From: Mucilaginibacter boryungensis
Lineage (GTDB): Bacteria; Bacteroidota; Bacteroidia; Sphingobacteriales; Sphingobacteriaceae
Assembly (NCBI RefSeq): GCF_015221995.1
Contig: NZ_JADFFM010000001.1
Coordinates: forward strand, 2,046,001 to 2,110,000
DNA length: 64,000 nucleotides
Reading direction: 5' to 3'
Part shown: positions 45,121 through 53,506 of the stretch, piece by piece
Numbering within the stretch: the stretch's first letter is position 1
Layout: each line of letters opens with the position of its first letter
Notes under the pieces: generated by a model
The model's database searches: none
Told to the model about the DNA's origin: nothing
Seen by the model: only the letters and a program-made list of their open reading frames with translations
Position numbers and translations under genes: made by a program

Positions 45121-48000
45121 ATGAGATCATTATTCATGAAAAGAGCTATCCTGATCGGCCTGATCATTCCTCTGTTTGCTTTTGCCAAACAAAAAGACAA
45201 ACCCGATAACGGGCTCGAAGTTTTTAGCGGCACAAATTATGTACGTGCTGTTATAACCGCGCCAACAAACAATGTAAGTAACTACCAGGCTACTATAACT
45301 TCTATAAAAGATAATAAAGTGCTTTGGCAGGGTAAAGTTGAAGCGCATAAATACACCGAGAACGGTAAAGAAAAAGTATCCTTAACCGTTACTAACCTTT
45401 CACCTGTTTTATGGACGCCTACCAATCCTTATTTATATGAATTAACTATAAAGCCATCAGATGGAATCAATCAGTCAGAAATGAGGCGCAGGGTAGGTTT
45501 CCGTATTTTTGAAACACATGACGGCAACTTGTACCTGAACCACAAGCCTATATTTTTACGCGGTATTGCTATTAATCCGCCGGGGCGTGGTATTCCGGCC
45601 GCTGTTGAGAAAAGCAGGGAGTTTGCGCTGGAATATGTGAAATTTATGAAAAGCATCCATGTGAACATCATCCGGATCCCTGATGACGAGAACTGGTATA
45701 ATGTGTGCGATGAGTTGGGCATGATGGTGTTTGGAGGTAACTACAGTGGTTCGGTTGATGAAAAGAAACCGCCTGTTGATTATGATAAGGCTGTGGCCTG
45801 GTATGAAGAAGATAAATTCGGCCCGATATCGCATCACCCAAGCCTGATGATCTATGCTATGACCAACGAGGTAGAATATGGCGGCAAACTGGGCGATGCC
45901 TGGCAGAGATTTTTAAAATATGCCCATGGCAAACTGAAAACCTGGGATGAAACCCGGTTATACATAGGCAATGCGGGCTACGGTTTTGGTGTAGCGGGCG
46001 ATATCTGCGACCTACACCGTTATTGGGGCTGGTATTATAATTCGCCGTATACCTTTTTACATGTGCGCAACAATTCCGAGATTATCCCATTTAAGAAGCC
46101 GGTACAGCCCATTACGTTCACTGAATGTGTAGGCAATTACACCGGCCCGGATGGCCGGTACAATTTAACGCCTGATCATAAGAACCCCGGCTCGCAGTTA
46201 AACTGGACAGGACATGCACCTGAAAATGAACAAGCGCATCTGGCCGATGAACATCAAAGCTTCACTTTCCAGAGGGCTACCGAGACCTTTAGGCAGCTAC
46301 GCACCATTAACCCTGAATTGAGCGGCATATTTCCGTTCACTATTCTGTTTTATAATTGGGATACGGTAGAGAAGTTTGCCGATATGCACCCTAAGCCGGT
46401 TACCGAGCAAACCAAAATATCATATCAGCCGGTATTACTAAGCTGGGAATGTTATACACCGCAAGTTTACGCAGGCAGCAGCATTAAACCTGTGCTACAT
46501 ATAATAAACGATGATGATGATTTTAATGACCTGAAAGGTGCTAAAGCTGTTTGGGAAATAACTGATAAGGCTGGTAAAGTTTACTCATCAGAAAGCCTGG
46601 CATTGCCTGAAATTAAATATTACGGCGCCTGGATGCAGAAACTAAATGTGAAGATACCTGCCACACTTGCTACAGGTAACTACAGCCTGAGCGGTAAGAT
46701 TTTACAAGGCGATAAAGTGGTATCACACAATATATATCCTTTGTTTGTGGCTAATACCAGTTTTGTGACTACGCCAAAAACCACTAATGTGCTGCTTTAC
46801 GATCCATCAGGCAAAACTGCTGCGGCATTTAACCAATTAAAGATTGCTTATAAGCCTGTCACATCTTTAAGTAATCTCAATGCTAATTCAACCCTGGTAA
46901 TAGGCGAGAACGCTGCCGGAACGGCCTTAGCGGGTCAGGCATTAACGGTTAAGCAATTTGTAGCGAATGGCGGCAGGGTATTAGCCCTGCGTCAGGATAG
47001 TCTGCATTTACCAAACTTAAATGCTATCCTTAATCACCCGGTAAAAAATGTAGTAATAGATCTGGACAACCCTAAATATACACCACAGCCGCGTCCATCA
47101 CGTAACGGATATTATATTAATCCGGAAAGACCAGATAATGAAGTCTTCGCCGGTATAGATCGCGAAAAACTAAAAGTATGGTCGGATTATACGGATTGGG
47201 ATTTGACGCAAAAAGGTTTCCCGGCGGTTTATCCCGTAACTGATGGCTATGTAGTAGGCAATAAGGATGATATAAAAGATATAGCGGTATTAGGCAATTT
47301 TGGTGTAGCGCTGGAAAGCATTGCCATAGGCGAAATGTTTAACGGCAAAGGCAGCGTGCTTGTAACAGGGCTCGATCTGATAAACCGGGAGGGGAAAGAC
47401 CCGGTAGCAACAAGAATGCTTACTAACCTGGTGGCTTATACAAATACCTCTAAAGGGCATGAGAAATATCCTTTGATCTCCGAAACCATCAGGTGGGGGG
47501 TATACGAAACTGAAAAGGGGGTGCTTACAGGTGTTAATAGTGGTTTAATGGTTAATCCTAAAGCTATTTTAAAGGGCAAAAACACATCAATAAAAACAAC
47601 GATTACCGCTGAAGGGCATGAAATTGCCGGTGCCCCATCTGGTTTTAATACACGCCCGGGCATACAATATGTAGCTTACGGCCGCAGGGCATGGGGACCA
47701 TATTATCTGCGTGGTTTTGGGAATATCCCAGCTGTAGCCGATGCTGATAAAAACAATAACATAGGTAAAGCACAGTTCTGGTGCCGTATCCCGCAAGGGC
47801 AAAGAACATCAATAACCAAAGTATGGAACCCGGCCGATGTGCCATTAAATATTAAAATAACTGTAAATGGCCAATCAGTAGATCAGGAGGTTAAGGCCGG
47901 TGAAACCGTGATGGTGAACTGCCCGGTAAACTCATCAACAGTAGGCATGCAGTTTAGTGCCGATAGAAGGATGGTGATTTTGGAAACAACGTTCAAATAG
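45121..48000 (+). CDS. GH2-type glycoside hydrolase without the N-terminal sugar-binding domain
   Basis: Secreted clan A hydrolase. I start at ATG 45121 (another at 45136 is equally possible) because it begins the signal peptide KRAILIGLIIPLFAFAKQK; the ORF reaches back to 44998. The first domain is the immunoglobulin-like GH2 domain 2 (VTNLSPVLWTPTNPYLYELTI, then RRRVGFRIFETHDGNLYLNHKPIFLRGI), so the usual jelly-roll domain 1 is missing. In the barrel the acid/base Glu is in MTNEVEYGG and the nucleophile is likely the Glu of ITFTECVGNY. The last third has Ig-like and unassigned beta domains. It is divergent from the SusC/SusD operon and belongs to the same locus. Confidence 0.8.
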   Translation: MRSLFMKRAILIGLIIPLFAFAKQKDKPDNGLEVFSGTNYVRAVITAPTNNVSNYQATITSIKDNKVLWQGKVEAHKYTENGKEKVSLTVTNLSPVLWTPTNPYLYELTIKPSDGINQSEMRRRVGFRIFETHDGNLYLNHKPIFLRGIAINPPGRGIPAAVEKSREFALEYVKFMKSIHVNIIRIPDDENWYNVCDELGMMVFGGNYSGSVDEKKPPVDYDKAVAWYEEDKFGPISHHPSLMIYAMTNEVEYGGKLGDAWQRFLKYAHGKLKTWDETRLYIGNAGYGFGVAGDICDLHRYWGWYYNSPYTFLHVRNNSEIIPFKKPVQPITFTECVGNYTGPDGRYNLTPDHKNPGSQLNWTGHAPENEQAHLADEHQSFTFQRATETFRQLRTINPELSGIFPFTILFYNWDTVEKFADMHPKPVTEQTKISYQPVLLSWECYTPQVYAGSSIKPVLHIINDDDDFNDLKGAKAVWEITDKAGKVYSSESLALPEIKYYGAWMQKLNVKIPATLATGNYSLSGKILQGDKVVSHNIYPLFVANTSFVTTPKTTNVLLYDPSGKTAAAFNQLKIAYKPVTSLSNLNANSTLVIGENAAGTALAGQALTVKQFVANGGRVLALRQDSLHLPNLNAILNHPVKNVVIDLDNPKYTPQPRPSRNGYYINPERPDNEVFAGIDREKLKVWSDYTDWDLTQKGFPAVYPVTDGYVVGNKDDIKDIAVLGNFGVALESIAIGEMFNGKGSVLVTGLDLINREGKDPVATRMLTNLVAYTNTSKGHEKYPLISETIRWGVYETEKGVLTGVNSGLMVNPKAILKGKNTSIKTTITAEGHEIAGAPSGFNTRPGIQYVAYGRRAWGPYYLRGFGNIPAVADADKNNNIGKAQFWCRIPQGQRTSITKVWNPADVPLNIKITVNGQSVDQEVKAGETVMVNCPVNSSTVGMQFSADRRMVILETTFK

Positions 48001-48019
48001 TAAACTTTCAGTTAAAGTA

Positions 48020-48060
48020 ATGGCAATCTTGTAATACGTATCAAGTTACAGGATTGCCAT
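48020..48060. terminator. Hairpin between the GH2-type gene and nuoB
   Basis: Arms 48020-48034 and 48046-48060 (15 bases, one mismatch) around an 11-base loop, between convergent genes. It probably terminates both. The inner words TGGCAATC and GATTGCCA match the inner arms of the palindromic repeat family. Confidence 0.75.
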
Positions 48061-48540
48061 TTATCCTACTAATCGTTCACCCTCTATTTTCTTTTGCAAT
48101 TCTAATATAGCGCCAATTAAAGCCTCAGGGCGCGGGGGGCAACCTTGTACATATACATCAACAGGTATGATCCTGTCTACACCTTTTACTACGTGGTAAC
48201 CGTGTTGCCAGTAAGGCCCACCGCAGTTACTGCAGCTACCCATACTAATAACATATTTAGGCTCGGGCATTTGCTCGTACAGGCGTTTTATCCGTTCGGC
48301 CATTTTAAAGGTTACGGTGCCGGCTATAATGATCACATCGGCCTGGCGGGCGGATGGACGTGGAAATACACCAAAACGGTCAAGATCATAAGTTGATGCC
48401 ATTGATCCCATCATCTCTATAGCGCAGCAGGCAATACCAAAGCTTAAAGGCCATAAGGATGATAAGCGCGACCAGTTCATCAGGTCGTTTAATTTAGTGA
48501 CCATTACGCCACCGCTCTCGTTCATGTTTTCAGGATTCAT
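48061..48540 (-). CDS. nuoB: NADH-quinone oxidoreductase subunit B
   Basis: Peripheral subunit of complex I that carries the N2 [4Fe-4S] cluster. Cluster ligands: the paired Cys38/Cys39 in [13 protein letters not shown], Cys in [14 protein letters not shown] (about 102) and Cys in [11 protein letters not shown] (about 132). Length 159 is normal. It overlaps nuoA by 11 bases. Downstream there is no nuoC; the next gene is convergent. The rest of the complex must be encoded elsewhere. Confidence 0.95.
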   Translation of the reverse strand: MNPENMNESGGVMVTKLNDLMNWSRLSSLWPLSFGIACCAIEMMGSMASTYDLDRFGVFPRPSARQADVIIIAGTVTFKMAERIKRLYEQMPEPKYVISMGSCSNCGGPYWQHGYHVVKGVDRIIPVDVYVQGCPPRPEALIGAILELQKKIEGERLVG

Positions 48541-49177
48541 TTCCGGGCTTTTTAAAGGTGGGTTTAAACATGGGCTTCCTTATCGGTGGGGCAGTAGCAG
48601 CAGTTGAAGTTGCTGTAGTATTCGAAGGACTTTCAACCGGATTGGTTGTTACCGCGGCTAATTCTTTTTCTGTTAATGCCGAAAACTCTTTAACGGCATA
48701 GCTGCTTTGTTCATTATTTACCTTGTCATACAAAGCCGATGGGATCATCACATTGGTGTGCGGGATTTCCTGTACAGGTTTTATCCAGTTCAGGTCGCCT
48801 TTGCGCCAAACATACACTAAACCTAATATCAGGATCCCCATAAAAATAAACATTTCAATCAACGTTAGTTTACCCCAACGAGCATCTGTCGCTATTAGTT
48901 CGTGGTTACCAAATATGGTAGCCCAAGGAATAATAAAAACCATTTCCACATCAAACAGCAAGAATATTAGCGCGATTACATAAAACCGGGAATTAAAAGG
49001 CACCCAGGCATTACCGGTTGGTTCTTCACCGCATTCGTACGATGTCAGCTTCTCTGCATTAGAATTATTGGGCGCCAATAGCTTACCCGCAAACAAGGTA
49101 ACCGCTACCAAAACAAATCCGGTAATAATAAATACCAATATCTTTCCAAATTCTGATATTTGCGCAACTTCGCCCAT
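48530..49177 (-). CDS. nuoA: NADH-quinone oxidoreductase subunit A with C-terminal extension
   Basis: Membrane subunit of complex I. Three transmembrane helices ([66 protein letters not shown]) and the family motifs [10 protein letters not shown] and [14 protein letters not shown] are present. The core ends near residue 135 (GDLNWIKP). The remaining about 80 residues are a polar, Thr/Ala/Pro-rich and basic tail absent from standard subunits of about 120-130 residues. ATG 49177 is chosen over TTG 49198. Its start codon overlaps that of the divergent FAD gene. Confidence 0.92.
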   Translation of the reverse strand: MGEVAQISEFGKILVFIITGFVLVAVTLFAGKLLAPNNSNAEKLTSYECGEEPTGNAWVPFNSRFYVIALIFLLFDVEMVFIIPWATIFGNHELIATDARWGKLTLIEMFIFMGILILGLVYVWRKGDLNWIKPVQEIPHTNVMIPSALYDKVNNEQSSYAVKEFSALTEKELAAVTTNPVESPSNTTATSTAATAPPIRKPMFKPTFKKPGNES

Positions 49178-50390
49178 GGCTACAAATTTAATAAACAATC
49201 TGGATTATGACGCCATAATAATTGGCGCAGGCGCCTGCGGGCTTATGTGTGCGGTACAAGCCGGTTTTTTAGGCAAGCGCGTACTTGTGCTGGAAAAGAA
49301 TGACAAGGTAGGGGCCAAGATACTGATCAGCGGCGGCGGGCGCTGTAATTATACCAACCTGTACGCATCGCCGCAGCAGTTTATTTCTGAAAACGAACAT
49401 TTTTGCAAATCGGCTTTCGCGCAATGGACGGTGGAGGATACCATTAGCTTTTTTGAAACCTATGGCATCATGGGGAAGGAAAAAACTTTAGGTCAACTGT
49501 TTCCTGAAAGTGATAAGGCGCGGGATATTGTAAAGGTGTTTACCGATCTGTGCAGGGATATGGCCCAGGATATTTGGTGCGATACTGACGTGAAAAATAT
49601 TGAACGGGATGGGCAAGATTTTATCATCAGCTATGAACGCAATGGCAAATCATCGCAAATTAAAACAGCCAGGGTTGTTATAACAAGCGGAGGTTTACCC
49701 ATAGCTAAAATGGGCGCCACAGATTTTGGATTGCGTATGGCCCGCAAATTTGATATGCAGATTATCCCGACGGCACCAGCATTGGTACCTTTAACCATTA
49801 CAGGGAAAGACCAGCCCTGGTATGAACAATTATCGGGCAACAGCATTTTTTGCCGGGTATGGAACGATAGGGCAAGTTTTGAAGAGAATATCCTGTTTAC
49901 GCATTGGGGATTGAGCGGCCCGGCTATTTTGCAAATATCATCGTACTGGCGGGCCGGTGAAAGTATTATGATAGACCTGCTGCCGCAGCAAAACATCATT
50001 GACCTGATTGAACAGGAGCGTAAGTTATATGGTAAAAAGCCTTTATTATCGCTAATTGCGAATTTATATACCCGGAAGTTTGCCGATGCGCTTAGTCCGT
50101 ATTTACCTGCTGACAAAAACCTGGCCTCATTAAGTAAATCTGAGCTGGAAAGTATCAGCAGCCTCATCCATCAGTTTAAAGTGAAACCCGCCGGCGATAA
50201 AGGTTATGATAAAGCCGAAGTGATGCGTGGGGGAGTTGCTACTACCGAACTATCATCGCGCACGCTGGAGGCCAAAAAGATACCAGGCGTGTTTTTTGGT
50301 GGAGAATGTGTAGATGTTACCGGCTGGTTGGGCGGCTATAATTTTCAATGGGCCTGGGCCAGTGGCTTTGTTATAGCTCAAAACCTGTAA
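49176..50390 (+). CDS. NAD(P)/FAD-dependent oxidoreductase, HI0933/BaiN-like
   Basis: Flavoprotein of the HI0933 family. The N-terminal Rossmann motif is DAIIIGAGACGLMCAVQAGFLGKRVLVLEKNDKVGAKILISGGGRCNYTN, including the GGGRCN motif. The C-terminus has GGECVDVTGWLGGYNFQWAWASGF, which contacts FAD. Length 404 from ATG 49176 is normal; the frame upstream (49068-49175) is nuoA sequence read on the other strand. ATG 49176-49178 overlaps the nuoA ATG (49175-49177), so the promoter lies inside nuoA. Some relatives reduce enone bile acids, others are of unknown role. Confidence 0.9.
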   Translation: MATNLINNLDYDAIIIGAGACGLMCAVQAGFLGKRVLVLEKNDKVGAKILISGGGRCNYTNLYASPQQFISENEHFCKSAFAQWTVEDTISFFETYGIMGKEKTLGQLFPESDKARDIVKVFTDLCRDMAQDIWCDTDVKNIERDGQDFIISYERNGKSSQIKTARVVITSGGLPIAKMGATDFGLRMARKFDMQIIPTAPALVPLTITGKDQPWYEQLSGNSIFCRVWNDRASFEENILFTHWGLSGPAILQISSYWRAGESIMIDLLPQQNIIDLIEQERKLYGKKPLLSLIANLYTRKFADALSPYLPADKNLASLSKSELESISSLIHQFKVKPAGDKGYDKAEVMRGGVATTELSSRTLEAKKIPGVFFGGECVDVTGWLGGYNFQWAWASGFVIAQNL

Positions 50391-50424
50391 GGGTAAACTT
50401 TTTGCAAAAATGCACAAATGGGGC

Positions 50425-50455
50425 TTGCATATATTCATGCTAAAAATTAGCTTTG
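50425..50455 (+). promoter_or_regulatory. Promoter of the GT87 gene
   Basis: TTG (50425-50427), 20-base spacer, exact -7 box TAGCTTTG (50448-50455). Start point expected near 50461, with a very short leader to ATG 50471. Confidence 0.6.
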
Positions 50456-50470
50456 TAACCCCTTTGTTAC

Positions 50471-51694
50471 ATGACTAAACGATTCCCATTCTTAACCAAT
50501 TACAAACTGGTGTGCCTGCTTTGGATTGCAGTGGCTGCTTTCTGCTGGCAATATAAATTTAAACCAAACCGGTATAATAATTACCTTATTTTTAAGCAGG
50601 TATATCACCATACCGTTGCTGAAAAAAATCTATATAAACTTTACCCGGCCGAATATTACGACTCGAACCATTACGGGCCCGTGTTCAGTATAGTGGTAGC
50701 GCCATTCGCAATAATGCCCGATGGCTGGGGCCTTTTCTTTTGGAGCCTTATTAATGCGGTATTGTTAATATGGGCTATTCATTTGTTACCCGTCTCCAAT
50801 AGAGTAAAAATGCTTGTACTGCTTTTAAGTAGTATTGAATTTGCCAATTCTGTACATAATATTCAGTTTAATCCTATTATAACGGCCTTCATTATCTTTA
50901 GCTTTATATTGGTTGAAAAAGGGAAGGACGGCTGGGCTACAATGCTTATCATATTAGGCGCGTTGGTAAAGCTATACCCCATTGTTGGGCTCGCTTTCTT
51001 TATGTTTTCTAAAAATAAAGGTAAGTTCGTTGTGTCTGCAGCCATATGGACGGTTGTGTTTATTGCGCTTCCTATGTTAATTGCCAGTCCGCATTTTATA
51101 TTGCAGTCTTATAGCGATTGGTATCAATCCTTAGTGGAAAAAAACCATCAAAACATAGGTTTCGATGCCGCGCAGGATATTTCATTTATGGGTGTTTGCC
51201 GCAGGATTATCGGTAACCCATATTTACCTAATTATCCTTTCCTGATGTTTGGCGCGCTGGTATTTGGTATGCCCTTACTTCGGTTTAACCAGTTTAAATA
51301 TCTTCAGTTTAGATTGAGGGTACTGGCGTCCGCCTTGTTGACCGTTGTTTTATTTAGTACCGGGTCTGAACACCCTACTTATGTTATTGCTGTAACGGGC
51401 GCAATGTTATGGATATGTATGCAACATAATCCGTTTACACGGCGCAATATTGTTTTACTGGTATGTTTATTAGTGATTACCGGTTTGGGATTAACCGACG
51501 CATTTCCCAAATACATTCGCGAGGAAATAATCAGCAATTATTATATGAAAGCCTGGCCATGCATTGTTGTTTGGTTTATGATATCGCGCGAGTTGATCTT
51601 TACAGATTTTGTTGTATTGAAAAACAAAGCCATGCAAACCGGCCATTATCGCAACTTTCTTGATCATCTGGATAATAGCTTAGCTTCCGCTTAA
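50471..51694 (+). CDS. GT87-like (DUF2029) membrane glycosyltransferase
   Basis: Multi-span membrane protein of the GT-C fold, related to polyprenyl-phosphate-mannose-dependent alpha-mannosyltransferases (GT87). About 10 helices. The first periplasmic loop carries NHYGPVFSIVVAPFAIMPD; NIQFNPIITAFIIFSFILVEKGKDGWATMLIILGALVKLYPIVGLAFF matches the GQ/NxxNxxL and K-x-xP motifs of the family. The C-terminus is basic. Length 407 is typical. Its stop abuts that of the next, opposing gene (51694/51695). Acceptor and donor are not known. Confidence 0.82.
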   Translation: MTKRFPFLTNYKLVCLLWIAVAAFCWQYKFKPNRYNNYLIFKQVYHHTVAEKNLYKLYPAEYYDSNHYGPVFSIVVAPFAIMPDGWGLFFWSLINAVLLIWAIHLLPVSNRVKMLVLLLSSIEFANSVHNIQFNPIITAFIIFSFILVEKGKDGWATMLIILGALVKLYPIVGLAFFMFSKNKGKFVVSAAIWTVVFIALPMLIASPHFILQSYSDWYQSLVEKNHQNIGFDAAQDISFMGVCRRIIGNPYLPNYPFLMFGALVFGMPLLRFNQFKYLQFRLRVLASALLTVVLFSTGSEHPTYVIAVTGAMLWICMQHNPFTRRNIVLLVCLLVITGLGLTDAFPKYIREEIISNYYMKAWPCIVVWFMISRELIFTDFVVLKNKAMQTGHYRNFLDHLDNSLASA

Positions 51695-52384
51695 CTATTT
51701 TGCTGGTTGGTGTGCGGCTTTTAACTGCTTAAAATAAAGGATCAACCCATTAATATTGCCTACAGTGAACTTTCCGCTGCGGATGGCTTCAAGTGCTTGC
51801 GGTTCGTCGCCCATAATATCGCTCATAGCGTCATTAAAGTTTTCAGTAGTCAACTCATTCATGGTAGCTGTGTTTATGCCATAATAATAGGTTATTTTAC
51901 CTTTTTTTCCTTCGTTGCCGCCACCGCCAATTGATGTGCCTATACCACCGCCAAAACCACCGTACCCGCCTGCGCCAATAGCAATACCCGGGTGAAAACT
52001 AAATCCACTACCACCACCGCCGGTGCTGCCGCCGTTTATTACATAAAGCTTAACCTCTTCATTTAACACAACTTTAACAAAGTCTAATTCCTGGGCAGTC
52101 CAGGTAGTGTTGTGCGGGGCATGGGCCACCACAAAGCTATCAGGGCCAACTACAAAACATTTGATATCGCTGGCGCTCAGGCGGGTTTCAGTGCCTTTAG
52201 GGCCATCTTTATAAACTATAAAACCTTCGTCTTTTATTGGGGCTTTGCCAGATGGGTTAGTACGGATCAAACCCTCAACCTTTTGGTCGCGGCGATCTAT
52301 AAAAAATCCGGGCTGAAATTTTTGTGATTTTGCTGATACGAAAGTCAGCATTAAAAATAAAATGATTAAAATTGGACGCATCAT
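51695..52384 (-). CDS. Secreted hypothetical protein with glycine-rich middle
   Basis: I do not recognise it. ATG 52384 (or 52381) begins a signal peptide (MRPILIILFLMLTFVSAKSQ). Residues about 25-110 look like a beta-rich domain (QPGFFIDRRDQKVEGLIRTNPSG, then VVGPDSFVVAHAPHNTTW). Next is a glycine-rich linker (GGGGSGFSFHPGIAIGAGGYGGFGGGIG), and the C-terminus is a helical domain (MNELTTENFNDAMSDIMGDEPQALEAIRSGKF). It converges with GT87 with no intervening base. Common features with exported Bacteroidota proteins suggest a periplasmic role. Confidence 0.7.
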   Translation of the reverse strand: MMRPILIILFLMLTFVSAKSQKFQPGFFIDRRDQKVEGLIRTNPSGKAPIKDEGFIVYKDGPKGTETRLSASDIKCFVVGPDSFVVAHAPHNTTWTAQELDFVKVVLNEEVKLYVINGGSTGGGGSGFSFHPGIAIGAGGYGGFGGGIGTSIGGGGNEGKKGKITYYYGINTATMNELTTENFNDAMSDIMGDEPQALEAIRSGKFTVGNINGLILYFKQLKAAHQPAK

Positions 52385-52416
52385 AATTACACAAATAACG
52401 TACATTTTTAATATTT

Positions 52417-53430
52417 ATGACAACTGTCGATCTGCGTAGCGATACCGTTACCAAACCAACCCCGGGTATGTTTGAGGCCATGATGAGCGCCAAGGTTGGC
52501 GATGATGTATTTGGCGAAGATGAAACCGTGAATGCGCTTGAAGCCAAAGCTGCCTGGATGTTTGGGATGGAAGCCGGAATTTTCTGCCCATCGGGTACTA
52601 TGACCAACCAGATAGCCATTAAGTGCTTTACCCAGCCATTGGATGAGCTAATTGCCGACCAAACCGCGCACGTATACCGTTACGAGGGTGGGGGGATTGC
52701 CTTTAATTCAGCAGTGTCAACACGTTTGTTGTATGGTGATCGTGGCCGCTTAACGGCTGAAATGATTGAACCCGAGATAAACGCTGAAAATATCCATTTC
52801 CCGCATACCAGCTTAGTAGTATTGGAAAATACAGTAAATAAAGGCGGTGGCAGTTGCTATACCCTTAACGATATAGCCCCCATAGCCGAGCTATGTAAAA
52901 AACGCAATTTAAAATTGCATCTTGATGGTGCCCGCATATTCAACGCGTTGGCTAATACAGGTGACCAAGCTGTTGATTACGGTAAATACTTCGACGGCAT
53001 ATCTGTCTGTTTATCAAAGGGATTGGGCGCACCAGTTGGATCTGTTTTATTAGCTGATGCCACTACTATTAAATATGCCCGGCGTATCCGTAAAGTAATG
53101 GGCGGTGGTATGCGCCAGGCGGGATTTTTAGCCGCGGCAGGTATTTACGCGTTAGATAACCATGTAGAGCGTTTAAAAATAGATCATGCGCATGCCGCTA
53201 TTTTAGCTGAAGAGTTAGCTAAATGTAATTGGATAAGCAATGTACTGCCAGCCGATACCAATATTGTTTTGTTTGATACTATTGAACCAGCCGACCTAAT
53301 TGTAAATAAGCTGGCCGAAAAGGGCATTAAATGTAATAGTACCGATAAACATCGTATCCGTTTTGTATTGCATTTAGATGTACATCCGGAGCAGGTGGAG
53401 TATACGGTTGGGGTGCTGAAGAATTTATAA
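52417..53430 (+). CDS. ltaE: Low-specificity L-threonine aldolase
   Basis: PLP-dependent enzyme that cleaves L-threonine and L-allo-threonine to glycine and acetaldehyde. Motifs: DLRSDTVTKPTPGMFEAM at the N-terminus, the HxDGAR block in LKLHLDGARIFNA (Asp binds the PLP ring nitrogen), and the Schiff-base Lys in SVCLSKGLGAPVGS (about residue 200). The C-terminus ends with the small-domain strand (RFVLHLDVHPEQVEYTVGVL). Length 337 is normal. Single gene; starts 33 bases from the divergent secreted protein. Confidence 0.95.
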   Translation: MTTVDLRSDTVTKPTPGMFEAMMSAKVGDDVFGEDETVNALEAKAAWMFGMEAGIFCPSGTMTNQIAIKCFTQPLDELIADQTAHVYRYEGGGIAFNSAVSTRLLYGDRGRLTAEMIEPEINAENIHFPHTSLVVLENTVNKGGGSCYTLNDIAPIAELCKKRNLKLHLDGARIFNALANTGDQAVDYGKYFDGISVCLSKGLGAPVGSVLLADATTIKYARRIRKVMGGGMRQAGFLAAAGIYALDNHVERLKIDHAHAAILAEELAKCNWISNVLPADTNIVLFDTIEPADLIVNKLAEKGIKCNSTDKHRIRFVLHLDVHPEQVEYTVGVLKNL

Positions 53431-53505
53431 GCCCTCTCTAATCTCCCCCGGAAGGGGGAGACTTTAAGTGAAGCCCTCCCTTCCGGGGAGGGTTTGGGTG
53501 GGGCT
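53430..53505. repeat. GC-rich double-hairpin repeat
   Basis: Two hairpins side by side: CTCCCCC-GGAA-GGGGGAG (53443-53460) and CCCTCCC-TTCC-GGGGAGGG (53474-53492), between the convergent ltaE and TonB-receptor genes. The stop codons of both genes lie at its edges. It may also terminate both genes. It is a different family from the GTCATTGCGAG repeats. Confidence 0.8.
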
Positions 53506-53506
53506 A

